Below are positions 54,639 to 64,000 of a stretch of DNA of 64,000 bases, piece after piece. The stretch comes from Diploptera punctata (lineage: Eukaryota; Arthropoda; Insecta; Blattodea; Blaberidae): assembly GCA_030220185.1 (NCBI GenBank), contig JASPKZ010004204.1:246001-310000 (forward strand), written 5' to 3'. Both the position numbers and the translations under genes were made by a program. Within the stretch, counting starts at the first letter, position 1. Each line of letters begins with the position of its first letter. The notes below the pieces were generated by a model that saw only the letters and a list, made by a program, of their open reading frames with translations, did no database searches and was not told the origin of the DNA.

Positions 54639-55370
54639 GATCAATAAAACTAAATATATGGTCACACGTAGAAATACATTATATAATGGAAATGGACAAC
54701 CAATGACAAATGAGGGAAATTTTGAGGAAGTGGCAGAATTCAAATACCTATGAACAATAATCACAAATAGGAATCAGATGCACAAAGAAATTAAACATAG
54801 GCTCAATTCTGGAAATGCATGCTATTATGCATTGCAGAGACTTTTGATGTCCCAACTCCTTTCAAAAAACGTTAAACTGAAAATATATAAAACTATTATT
54901 CTACTAGTTATATTATATGGGTGCGAAACATGGACTCTTACTTTAAGGGAGGAAATGAGATTACGAGTTTTTGAGAATAAAGTTCTTAGGAAAATTTTTG
55001 GACCAAAGATAGATGAACAGACAGGTGAATGGAGAAGACTACATAACAATGAACTACTTGGTCTTTATAGGAAGCCAGATATAATAAGAACAGTTAAGTC
55101 TCGTAGACTGCGATGGATAGGATATCTTGCGCGTATGGGGAATGGAAGACGTGCATAGAAGCTTCTTGTTGGAAAGCCAGAGGGAAAACGCCCAATTGGT
55201 AGACCAAGAATGAGATGGGAGAATAACATAAACTATGATTTGAGGGAAGTAGATTATACAGGGAATGATTGGAAAGCATTAGCTAAGGATATGGATGTAT
55301 GGAGAGGTTATGTCCGTGCGGCCATGAACCTACGGGTTCGATGGTGCCAGTGAGTACGTAAGTAAGTAAG
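54639..55370 (+). pseudogene. RTE-like LINE copy G
   Basis: Begins at INKTKYMVTRRNTLYNGNG and runs to the stop and AAGT tail at 55370. It has a TGA after FKYL (54751-54753, the same lesion position as in copy D) and a TAG at 55156-55158. Flanks TTACTTGGAGA (54628-54638) and TTACTAGGAGA (55371-55381) form an 11-bp TSD with one mismatch. Confidence 0.9.
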
Positions 55371-55509
55371 TTACTAGGAGATAACTTTTTTAGCTAATTT
55401 CGAAAAGAATAAAACTATTGAAGTTGTTCTCATGAAAATATTTCTGAAAAAAGTATATATCTTTATCATTCCTATGAAGTAGACACCGAAAATGATCACA
55501 AAAAAATAT

Positions 55510-55968
55510 TGTTACGTGTCGTATAGCGACGTTTGAATCGCGCGGTCGAGTCGCCCATGGCGAGTTAGAGTACCCGCACAGCCGACGGTTTATCTGGAGC
55601 GTCTTGCCAGACGGTTTTACCGGTGTCTTCTTTCCTTTGAGAAAGGCTTCGAAGTATCTAGAAGCTGTTTCCAGAGATTTCCTCGCGCCTTATAAAAGGG
55701 CTAAAGCAGGAGACCACAGTCAGTCTACTATAGCGAGTCTGTGGTGAACAGTATAACGATAGGTTGTGGAATTTATTTATCAGTGAATGGAAAATTGTTC
55801 TAACTGAGGTAACAATTGAAAGAAGATTATTAGTAATTTGTATCTGTGAACAGTAGTTTGTTAATAATTGAAGAATTAAATAAGGTGTTTAATGCAATTT
55901 TAATAAATTCGTTGTGCTTAATTTACGGATAAATAACCTAGAAGGAAAATAGAGGCTATCCTGTGACA
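55510..55968 (+). mobile_element. Solo LTR with 4-bp TSD
   Basis: 459 bp beginning TGTTACG and ending TGTGACA, flanked by ATAT at 55506-55509 and 55969-55972. U3 is GC-rich at its start (GTCGAGTCGCCC). TATAAAAGG lies at 55691-55699, an arthropod initiator TCAGT at 55720-55724 places the start at 55722, and AATAAA is at 55902-55907. No internal retrovirus-like genes flank it, so homologous recombination between two LTRs probably removed the body. The superfamily was not determined. Confidence 0.82.
55691..55724 (+). promoter_or_regulatory. LTR core promoter
   Basis: TATAAAA at 55691-55697 and TCAGT initiator at 55720-55724, 31 bp from TATA start to the A of the initiator. Confidence 0.6.
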
Positions 55969-56190
55969 ATATATACATAATGTTTCAGGCTATTATCTGT
56001 GTGTATCAGAGTTTTTAGAATTACACCTCAGCAGCTGGTCTGAGTTGGGATTACCTCATCGATTGGTGACAACAGCAGAAAATTTTAATATGGTCGTCTC
56101 TACAAATAAAACTAAATGTTTGTGTATACCTAAGAACACAATAACATGTTAATTAGAAGTTAATGGGAAAATTATACAATTTATGGATTA

Positions 56191-57072
56191 ATAAATAATA
56201 GTTTTAAAAAACTAAAACAACACGCTTTATTAGAAAACCTAACTAAAAAATGAAAAATAATTTTAATTTCCGACACGCTTGGGATAAAGTTAAAGTGGTC
56301 AACAAAAAAATCATGTCCAACAGATATAGAATAAAACTAGTGTTATCAACAAAAATAGTGGACTAGTGGTTATGCTCCTTGCCTCTGGTCCCGAGGGTCG
56401 CGGGTTCAAACCCGGCCGTGGTCGATGGATTTTTTAGGACGGGAAAATCCAAGGAGCAAGTCCTCCGGGAGGGACTTTAAGCCGTGGGTCCCGAGTCTGA
56501 AGATTTTCAGGCTTTTAAAAGATCCTTAAGCCTGAATGAAAAAGCCTCTAAGCAAAATTTACCGAATTTTCCCGTCTTAGTACTACCTTGGTTTCCTAGA
56601 TGTCAGCATGAGGCGGAACGCTGTTCACGGTCCACTCAAATGATATCTGTACGAAAACAAGTGTAACTAAATTCGTATGGTTAATTTTCTTTCCTGTAGG
56701 GGGAGAGCGCCCAAATCTCTGTAAAGGGAAAACATGGGCTTACAAAAATCAACAAAAATAAAATAATATTTACCATCAAAAGCGTGGGGTGCTTTTTATG
56801 ATTTTTACGTTTTCTTCTTAGAGGTTTTACTTTTACCAATATACTTTTATTATCAAATATATTAATTGATATAGAGCACCCCACGCTTTTGATGGTAAAA
56901 TGATTTTCTTTTTTTGATAATTCTAGTTTTATTTTATATCTGTTGGAGATGATTTTTTTGTTGACCACTTTAATTTTATCCCATGCGTGTTGGAAACTAA
57001 AATTATTTTTCATTTTTTAGTTCCGTTTTCTATTAAAGCGTGTTGTTTTAGTTTTTTAAAACTATTATTTAT
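56191..57072. mobile_element. Fold-back element split by SINE2
   Basis: Without the SINE (56358-56747) and one TSD the unit is about 480 bp. Its arms, 56191-56357 plus 56761-56795 and 56874-57072, are inverted and highly similar; they share GTTTTAAAAAACTAAAAC, AAAGCGTGTTGTT-type and AAAGCGTGGGGTGC segments. A central loop of about 78 bp remains (56796-56873). Both arms encode the same N-terminal peptide in their own direction, MKNNF then HAWDK then KVVNKKI, so the unit is an inverted duplication of the start of an ORF. The right-hand frame (57013-56681, minus) continues through the loop for 110 codons and shows no domain I recognise. Confidence 0.75.
56358..56747 (+). mobile_element. SINE2 copy with 13-bp TSD
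   Basis: 390 bp: GTGGACTAGTGGTTATGC head, B box GGGTTCAAACCCGG, TTTTTTAGGACGGG, CCTCCGGGAGGGACTTTAAG, GGGTCCCGAGTCTGAAGATT, a GCATGAGGCGGAACGCTG stretch and the GAGAGCGCCC and AAAACATGGGCTTAC end. ATCAACAAAAATA at 56345-56357 and 56748-56760. It is the best copy in the window. Confidence 0.95.
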
Positions 57073-57177
57073 TTTTATTTTTACATTTAATATTTTACAG
57101 AATAAGATAAAAATGTAAATATCTTTAAATTCGATACTATTGTAGTATGAGCTAAAAGTAATACTCTTCTAAAAAAA

Positions 57178-57268
57178 TCCTCCCAGGCGGATTTGAACCA
57201 GCGACCTATGGATTACTGAAATTATACACCACTACAGTTCACCGCTCTACCAACTGAGCTCTTATAAC
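57178..57268 (-). pseudogene. tRNA-Tyr(GTA)-like pseudogene with intron
   Basis: Minus strand: GAGCTCAGTTGGTAGAGCGG (D arm and A box), GTGAACTGTAG (anticodon GTA at 57233-57235), an intron-like block of about 18 nt (TGGTGTATAATTTCAGTA), ATCCATAGGTCGCTGG and TTCAAATCCG (T arm, B box). The order and the intron position one base after the anticodon are those of insect tRNA-Tyr. The 3' acceptor strand (TGGGAGG) does not pair with the 5' strand (GTTATAA) and the T stem has a mismatch, so it is not a working gene. Confidence 0.7.
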
Positions 57269-57314
57269 GATTGACTAAAAGGTCGACAAGTCCGGAACCT
57301 ATTATACCAGTTTT

Positions 57315-57630
57315 CATTTTTTTGATTTTCTGATGATTCTGGCCAGGAATTTAGAAACAAAATATGAAATTATTGTATTGTCACGGACCTTTACAAATAT
57401 ACAAAGTTTCAAGTCGATCCAATGTTTCTAAGTGGGTGAAAATCGTGTTCAAAGATTCCGTTACATAAATACAGACACTTTTTATTTTCTGATGGTTATG
57501 GCCAGGATTTTAGAAACAAATATGAAAATATTGAATTGTCACGGGTCCCTTACAAGTATACAAAGTTTTAAGTCGATCCAGTGATTTTAAGTGGGTGAAA
57601 ATCGCGTTGAAAGATGCCGTCATAGAGATA
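57315..57630 (+). repeat. Two-copy tandem repeat, about 165 bp
   Basis: TTTCTGATG, ATGGCCAGGA (or CTGGCCAGGA), TTTAGAAACAAA, AAGTCGATCCA and AAGTGGGTGAAAATCG occur in both 57315-57480 and 57481-57630 in the same order. Confidence 0.8.
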
Positions 57631-58063
57631 GATAGATAGATCAAGGGAAGAAGAAAAAAGTAAACTATATACCATACAATGTAATTAACTAGACTATTTA
57701 ACTCATACCCTAAATTGTAGTCAATGACCAATCACGTTTCAATGAGTTTTGTTTTACAACCAATGGCAGTCGTGTTTCACCTCAATCTTTATCGATTTCT
57801 ATTTATAGGCTCTTGATTTTATGATAAAGAAAGCTCCTCCTTTTTAATATTCTGAGCAGGTCAGAGCATTATTGTTCTCCAATAAAAACATTGAATATAG
57901 TATATAATGAACAGATTCCTTGATTTTACTGAGTTGTTTACTAGAAAAATAAATTAGTAACCTTTAATGTTGATTATACGAGTAATATACAGTTTAGTGT
58001 GTGTCAATTGTTCTCCACTAGAGTGCATTCTTACAATACTGCGATCCTATTTGGCAATACATA

Positions 58064-58777
58064 CAGAGTGTCCCAAATTGATGTGTACAATCTTTGAAAC
58101 GTTATTTCTCAGCAACGAAATGAGACAGAAATATAATTTTTGTTCTGTATGATCCACAAGGCACTGGAAAAGCATAACTTCACGTTTATCTATCTTCACG
58201 TCTTTTATAAACAACAATGGCGGCGAGGTTATCATTCGATGAACGTAAGTGGATACAGAAGTGTTATTGGAAAGTGGAGAATGTTGTTGAAGTGCAACGA
58301 CATTGGATGGCTGAATTTGGGACATCACCACCACCAACAAGGGTAACAATAACAAGAATCCGAGACAAGTTTGAAGACGATGGAACGGTGCAAGATGTAT
58401 TGAAAGGTCGGTGCGGAAGAAAGAGACGTTCGACTGGTAACGAGAGTACTGTTGCAGTCATGCATCGTCTTCAAACTTGTCTCGGATTCTTGTTATTGTT
58501 ACCCTTGTTGGTGGTGGTGTCCCAAATTCAACCATCCAACGTCGTTGCACTTCAACAACATTCTCCACTTTCCAATAACACTTCAGTATTCACTTACGTT
58601 CATCGATTGATAATCTCGCCGCCATTGTTGTTTATAAAGACGTGAAGATCGATGAACGTGTTGCTCTGTTTTTCCAGTACCTTGTGGATCAAACACAACA
58701 AAAATTGTATTTCTGTCTCATTTCGTTGCTGAGAAATAACGTTTCAAAGAGTGTATACATCAATTTGGGACACACTA
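58064..58777 (+). mobile_element. Second fold-back mariner-like derivative
   Basis: 714 bp between TA at 58062-58063 and 58778-58779, with ends CAGAGTGTCCCAAATTG and TAGTGTGTCCCAAATTG (as complement). The inverted arms are about 315 bp each (58064-58378 and about 58465-58777) with a centre of about 86 bp. Each arm contains leader and the first codons of the same ORF: a plus-strand ATG at 58217 and a minus-strand ATG at 58625. No catalytic domain remains. Confidence 0.88.
58217..58460 (+). pseudogene. Transposase N-terminal HTH fragment
   Basis: MAARLSFDERKWIQKCYWKV and WMAEFGTSPPPTRVTITRIR, followed by DKFEDDGTVQDVLKGRCGRKR, resemble the N-terminal helix-turn-helix of mariner-related transposases (GR-x-R linker). 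After about residue 85 the frame runs into the inverted arm, giving a nonsense hydrophobic tail to 58645. Confidence 0.7.
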
Positions 58778-59011
58778 TATGATCGAGTTGCAGTGAATAT
58801 ACATAACCTCACATTTCTGAATTATTTTCACACATCGCCGTTTACATTAAATATAAACCTATTTTAAAATACTGCTAACTATATTTAAAACATGACTTTA
58901 GAGTAAAGTGTTTAATTTTATTCGTTAAATGGGGCTAACAAGTGCCACTTTTTCCAAATTCTGCAGATAAATTGGAAATCACACATGGCATCACTTACGA
59001 GAAATATATTA

Positions 59012-59184
59012 TATTTAGCAAACCAGCTAAATTGGACTATAAACTCGACTTGGTGTGCAATTCGTTTAGTTTAGGCAATTCTTGTGGTGATATACTTATT
59101 TCCTTCCTTTGTTTAACTTCTCTCTTTGTAAATACATTTACTTTCAAGCAAATATAGCACATAGTGAACAAATTCCTTCGAACT
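59012..59184. other. AT-rich link between R1 copies
   Basis: No feature recognised; the end (ATATAGCACATAGTGAAC) may already belong to R1 copy 3. Confidence 0.3.
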
Positions 59185-59600
59185 GCACATTTAATAATTG
59201 TGTGTTCAATAATTGCGTTTCTTAATAATGATTTTACTGAGTTGTTTACTAAAAATACATTAATAACCTACAATTTGGTTATAATATACGGTTTGATGTG
59301 TTTCACTTTTTCTCCACCTGAGTGCATTCTTACAATATTGCGATCCTATTTGACAATAATTAATATGATCAAGTTGCAGTGAATAATCAAATGAAACGTA
59401 ACCCCATATTTCTGATTTGTTTTCAAACATCGCCGTTTACATTAAATATATAAATATTTTATATAATAACTAAATTAAAATAATTATTTTTGAGCGAAAA
59501 GCTTAATTTTATTCGTTAAATAGTCCTAACAAATACCACTCTTTATTTTCAAATCCTCTAGATAAATTCACTTGTGGCATTACTTGTTATAAACATTTTA
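59185..59600 (+). repeat. Unclassified repeat R1, copy 3, partial
   Basis: From TTACTGAGTTGTTTACTA on, same landmarks as the other copies (GAGTGCATTCTTACAATATT, TGATCAAGTTGCAGTGAATA, CATCGCCGTTTACATTAA). Head-to-tail with copy 2. Confidence 0.7.
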
Positions 59601-60242
59601 AAGAAATAAAGTTTATTGCCGGTACTTCAGAAGGTACTAAATAAATTCCAAACGTTCATGACTTTACTTTCAGAAAGCACTATATCTTCAGCCTTATTGA
59701 TTTAGCGAGACCTAAAGCTCAGAACACCATGAGGTAAGGAGTCATGAAATTGAGCTTGATGTGGCCTCAGGGTGTTTCGTCAAAATGATAACGTTTACAG
59801 TCAACGCGAGTTGAGTACAATTTTCCAAAACGTTTTTTGATTACGTTGTTACCTGCATTCAAGAGAAATATTTACTTCATATATATTCTTTGTTTTCTAT
59901 CGTTGGTTCTGGTGGACCATTGATTACTATACTCCCCTTACGGTTGGTTTCACCAAGAGAGGTCACTATATTACGCGAGTTTCCCCGTTTATAATGCATA
60001 GCTTAAACTGGCGTAATACAGTTACCTATGTTGGTTAATCGACTCTTAGATTCTGAAGTTAGCAGGCACAAACACGATCAGGGTCAATACATATTCTGAG
60101 GTAATTCTGAGTATAGGCTCCTTCTGAAGAGAACTAAAGCTGTGTGTTCCGTAATATTAAGATTAATGTTTAAATATGTTAGGTTATCTAGTTTAATTTT
60201 TAAATGTAGGTCATTGGGATGATGGCAAGATAAACGTTACCG
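59601..60242. other. AT-rich spacer
   Basis: No feature recognised. Confidence 0.4.
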
Positions 60243-60840
60243 CAATAACTACAAATAGGAATGAGATACAAAAATAAATTAAACATAAGTTCAGTTCTGG
60301 AAATGCAAGCCATTAGATATTACAGGGACACTTGTCCCAATTTCTTTCGATACACGTTAAACTGAAAATATAGGCCTATAAAATTGTTATTCTTCCTGTT
60401 ATATGGTTGCGGAACATGGATTCTTAATTTAAGGGAGGAAAGGAGATTACGAGTATGTGAGCATAAAACTCTTAGGAAACATTTTGGTCCAAAGAGAGAT
60501 GAACTTGCAGGCGAATTGAGAAGACTGCATAACAATGAGCTACGTGTTGTTTATAGGAAGCCAGATATAATAAGAACAATTAAGTATCTTAGACTGCAAT
60601 GGGCAGGACATGTGGTACGAATGGGGAAGAAAGAGGTGCATATAAGCTTCTTGTAGGAAAGCCAGAGTCAAAACGCGCAGTTGATAGACCAAGAATGATG
60701 TGGGAGAATAACATGTACCATGATTTGAGGGAAGTAGATTATACAGACGAAGATTGGAAACATTAGCTGAGGATAGGGGTGTATGTAGAGCTTATGCCCG
60801 CCCGGATATGAACCTACGGGTTCGATAGTGCCAGTGAGTT
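60243..60840 (+). pseudogene. RTE-like LINE copy H, old
   Basis: Aligns with copies D and G from NRNE- and K-I-K-H-like residues through EERRLRVCEHK, RRLHNNELRVVYRKPDIIRT and LQWAGHVVRMGKKE, with many substitutions and at least two frame breaks. It ends with GATAGTGCCAGTGAGTTAA, the family 3' signature, but no AAGT repeat. Confidence 0.85.
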
Positions 60841-60854
60841 AATTTTTTTAGTTA

Positions 60855-60972
60855 GTTGTATGGGAAAATAAAAGTAAGTTTTTTTTGAGAATATTAATCC
60901 AATTATTGTGACTAAAAGACAAAATTACCTTAGGGATAACAGCGTGATTTTAACTGAGGTTCACATCTACAG
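60855..60972 (+). pseudogene. Nuclear mitochondrial (NUMT) 16S rRNA fragment
   Basis: ACTAAAAGACAAAATTACCT then TAGGGATAACAGCGT, followed by GAGGTTCACATCTACA, matches the conserved peptidyl-transferase region of mitochondrial large-subunit rRNA (TTACCTTAGGGATAACAGCGT is nearly universal). Upstream AT-rich sequence (GTAAGTTTTTTTTGAG, then ATCCAATTATTGTGA) is compatible with the insect 16S gene just before it. Similarity ends near 60972. Only about 80-120 bp are present, so this is a dead nuclear copy. The left edge is uncertain. Confidence 0.75.
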
Positions 60973-62029
60973 TGGTGTATTTACGTAAAGTAAAATAATT
61001 TCAAGTTTTAAGAAAATATTTCAGATTCGCGGCGGAAATGTCTTAGCTGTTAAAGGGCGATATCTCGTATCAGTGCTTTATGGTCTTATAACTTCGAACA
61101 ATAAAGTGCTATGTTTACTATAATGTGGCAGACTAGTGCAATTTATTTAAGCTCCATATATATAGAGAAACAGTATTTTATTAGAAGATATTAAGATGTT
61201 CACAAAAACGAACTCAACACTCAACTACATGTAAATAAATAATTTAAAACTTAACGGTAACTTTAAAAAAAGCGTTAATTAAAGAATGTCCGATCGAATC
61301 AGAATTACTTAATTTACAGAACATAGAGAAATTCGTATGAAACAAGTTTAACAGAATGAGCAGAGAATGAATCCCAAAAGCTATTCATCGATACAAACCA
61401 GAGCGAAAGGTAAATTGCACGTCCAAATAAAAGGTGGTTTGAGTTCGTAAGAGGTCATATGGCCTAGTACAACTGGAAGTTTGTTATATGCAGTAAATAC
61501 ATATGAATCATGCCGTAGATTTACGGAACTAAAAAGAATCTCAAACCTGAAATAAGATTCATCTGAGTAAAATGTGTCGATTCTTCCCGACCAGATTTGA
61601 ATAACGACGGTAAAGATCAGACTTAAGAAGAAGGATGACTTTAGATTGCGGAAAGGATTTCCACGATCGACTATATGTGACGTCAGTACTTTCAAGCCAC
61701 ACCGTACAAACATATCACGTAAGCATTAACAACATGTTCCCTTACACGTTGGACAAAGAGCAGTTTATTTGTTGTTTCATAAAATGTTTCATATATACCA
61801 GACTGTACTCTCGAAGCACTAGTTCATTTACATTAAAAATCTGTTTTCATACCACGCCTCAAAGATGGCATGGCGCATGGCGCATGGCGGATGTACAGTC
61901 CGCAAATGATGTGAATAAAAGTGGAGGACGAGGTACGAGAGCGAAAATCCAACCAAACATGCCCACAAATAAAGAAACAGTTATATCTCACATATCAATG
62001 TGATTTATTTTAGGTATATCCTACTGTAT
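60973..62029. other. Unassigned stretch
   Basis: Two open frames (61381-61713 minus; 61635-62003 plus) show no known domain. GGCATGGCGCATGGCGCATGG at 61869-61889 is a short 8-bp repeat. Confidence 0.35.
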
Positions 62030-62115
62030 TCTACATCAGATTTGGAACTAGCACATCCGCTGAGAGACTGATAGGTTCAAATAGTACAATCCTTCATGAT
62101 GTAATATGCTGCGTA
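62030..62115 (+). repeat. Unclassified repeat R3, copy 2
   Basis: TTGGAACTAGCACATCCGCT, GAGAGACTG and AGTACAATCCTTCATGATG line up with 22505-22610. Confidence 0.55.
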
Positions 62116-62520
62116 AGATATTCCTCGTGGTTGTTTTTTTTTTCTCAGCTGTGGACTGTAACTTGGTTGGTGTCTAATGACTGCATCTAACACTGAAGTC
62201 ATTAGCAGTCTAGCTCTCCAGTACGTGAAGTTTTGGAAGTTCACTCTTTGACGACTGCACAGTGAAGACTGTAACTTCATATTTAACTCATTCCAGTCCA
62301 ATGTTTTGAGTTGATAAAGAACATCAAAACATTCACTCCAAAGGGATGTGAATCAGTGACACAATGACCCATTTAGCAACATCATAATATTTCCCTTTAG
62401 GTTTCAGGAGCTGTCAAAATGACGCAATAACCTTATAGTGAAGCATGACCGAGCTGAATAGTTTACTAACATTCTACAAACTAACAACAACATAGAACGA
62501 CCTAGCATTGAATCTAGACA
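62116..62520. other. Spacer
   Basis: No feature recognised. Confidence 0.4.
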
Positions 62521-62529
62521 CTGACCACT

Positions 62530-63935
62530 TAGATTCCTGGACCCATGCCTCCACCCCTTGGGATACCTCGGTCAGAGATCAGACTCCCAAGTCCCAGATA
62601 CTTGTCCTCCCTTAACTATCGCGTCCACGTTCAAGGTTCTCGGCAATAAAACCAACACCTCAGGGAGAAAGTGTTGAAGTCACAACTTCAGGGAAATTGC
62701 TGAGCTACATAGTACGTCAGGTCGCTCATTCCTGACGACCCCACAGTTGGTCCACGGGCTCCTCGAGTCTAGCCGGGAGGACTGCTGTCGCAGATCCACC
62801 GACCATTCCCCTGTTCTACCTCCAGGGATGCATCCTGCAGCCGTTGTGAGACCGGCTAGGGTTTGAATCCTCAGTGTGAGACTTTAGTGCATCTAGGTGC
62901 TCATCTCCAGGTGACCCCACAGTTTGTCCACGAACCCACAGGCTTAGCCGGGAACCAGCACAGTTGCTCCCTTCTGTACTGGTCCGAGCCGTGCCCTGGT
63001 CTGTCCCCAGGGACGTGTCCTGCTGCAGTTGTGGGCCAGCATGGAGCTCGCAAACTCCAACAGGTGAGCAATAGTACGACAGGGCGCTCAACTCTTGCCG
63101 ACCGCACTAATGGTTCACGAGTCCCTTGGACTTAGTAGCCGGGACGACTGTCTAGCAGATCTACCGACCTTTCCCCCAGTGCACCACCTGTGGACGTGTT
63201 TTGTTGCTGAAGTGGGTCCAGCCTGAGCATTAGTACGCCAGGTCGCTCAACTCCTGACGACCTCACAGATTGTCCATGAGTCACTCGGTCACGGAGTCGG
63301 CGTTAATCCCACACCCAAAAGACCACGCTTTCTCCTCTTCCGAGCTTGCTGACCTGGTAGTAATTCCCAAAGCTTTACGCCTGGAATTGTCCCAACCAGT
63401 CCGTTCGCAGGACTAGGCCTAGTCGTACCGCTGCTGTGAGCCCAGCCCACTGAGCAATTTAGGCATCCCGGGTGCTCATCGCCCATGGTGCCCCCACAGA
63501 TGGTCCTCGGGTTCATTGAACCAAGAGTAGGAGCTTCTGATCTCCAGTCTCCCACCACTTCGCCACGGCGGCCGCCGATCCTGCTGTGGGCCAGGATATG
63601 TGAGCTTTGACAACAGGTCGCTCGTCTTCCCCTTGTTGACCCCACTTATGGTCCGGGAGTCCATCGGACTAGCAGATCCACCGACCTTTTCTCCACTACG
63701 CCACCAAGGGGACGCGTTTGGCTGCTGAAGTGGGTGCAGTACGAACTATGTAGTACGTCAGGTCGCTCGAGTCCTGACGACCTCACAAATGGCCCGCGGT
63801 TCCGGTCTGGACCTAGCCGGGGGGAATGCAATGCAAACCACCGACCGTTCCCCTATCCGCCACCCGGGGACGCGCCCTGTTACTGTTGTGAGCACAGCTT
63901 TGGCCCGAGAATCGAACCCCCAGGGTGACCACTTA
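62530..63935 (-). repeat. GC-rich irregular tandem array, tRNA-SINE-like units
   Basis: Base composition changes sharply from AT-rich to about half GC. A phrase like CAGGTCGCTC then GACGACC-x-CACA occurs near 62718, 63240 and 63757, with weaker forms near 63078 and 63615. ATCCACCGACC or similar occurs near 62795, 63160, 63676 and 63838, and GTTGTGAG-type strings several times. On the minus strand units carry A-box-like GGTGGCGTAGTGG and B-box-like GGGTTCGATTCTC (63906-63921). Spacing is irregular (about 150-360 bp). Frames through it are not genes. Confidence 0.65.
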
Positions 63936-64000
63936 GAAACCGTTTAATTACGTCATAGCGATAAATGGGAGATTCTGAAAGAACGTGGAGTTCAGAATTT

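Larger units (their letters stand above)
57690..59010 (+). repeat. Unclassified repeat R1, copy 2, split by a mariner
   Basis: Left part 57690-58061 and right part about 58780-59010 line up with 44430-45060. The junction reads GGCAATACA|TA...TA|TGATCGAG here and GGCAATAAATAATATGATCGAG in copy 1, giving an empty-site comparison for the insertion. Confidence 0.75.

Noticed and set aside
58461..58645. Membrane protein tail (LLLLPLLVVV) on the transposase fragment
   Set aside because: The hydrophobic stretch is the antisense reading of the inverted arm, not a real membrane segment.
62816..63928. Several ORFs of 60-118 codons in the GC-rich region
   Set aside because: They overlap on both strands, cross repeat units and encode no recognisable domain; GC-rich DNA lowers stop frequency.

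Overview
The window looks like non-genic chromosomal DNA of an arthropod, most likely an insect and, by recall of protein wording, a cockroach-type genome (Blattodea, Periplaneta-like). That placement is inference. The sequence itself shows high AT content, dense microsatellites, many tRNA-derived SINEs, and several non-LTR (LINE), Penelope, mariner, pogo and Helitron-like pieces. I found no convincing host protein-coding gene. Almost everything that can be read is mobile DNA in various stages of decay, much of it nested.

Layout. 1-9.7 kb: a broken LINE reverse transcriptase, SINE remnants, a short RTE-like LINE end, a SINE inserted in LINE debris, a Penelope-type inverted repeat with 12-bp flanking repeats, and two CR1-like LINE 3' ends. 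10.6-15.3 kb: a deleted mariner, a SINE, then two tandem gag-like (CCHC zinc knuckle) ORFs sitting between two pieces of a Penelope-like element that read on the opposite strand. 15.6-27 kb: LINE ends, a tandem SINE-body array, RTE-like copy B, Jockey-like debris and a second family-2 LINE with perfect target-site duplications. 27.0-31.2 kb: the centrepiece, a 2.76-kb pogo-type DNA transposon (27734-30494) with an open 640-aa transposase, TIRs, TA target duplication, a likely 5'UTR intron and seven copies of a 14-bp motif, inserted in an internally deleted RTE-like LINE. 31.3-41.7 kb: a Penelope endonuclease fragment, a fold-back mariner derivative, SINEs, a tRNA-like sequence, RTE copy D, a Helitron candidate and LINE debris. 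42-50 kb: LINE family 3 ends, RTE copies E and F (F is the longest), SINEs. 50-57.3 kb: microsatellites, SINE2 copies, RTE copy G, a solo LTR, a fold-back element split by a SINE, and a tRNA-Tyr-like pseudogene. 57.3-64 kb: an unclassified repeat in several copies with a second fold-back mariner inside it, a worn RTE copy joined to a nuclear mitochondrial 16S rRNA fragment, and a GC-rich irregular tandem array to the end.

How the parts work together. The genes do not form a pathway. The autonomous-looking unit is the pogo-type element, with its own transposase and putative binding sites. The RTE-like family (eight copies, A-H) probably supplied the machinery that placed the 5'-truncated copies, and such LINE machinery may also have mobilised the SINEs; direct repeats of 7-14 bp flank several copies. 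A recurring theme is the fold-back derivative, in which the 5' end of a transposon, including the first codons of its ORF, reappears inverted at the other end. It occurs twice in mariner-like elements and once in an unrecognised element.
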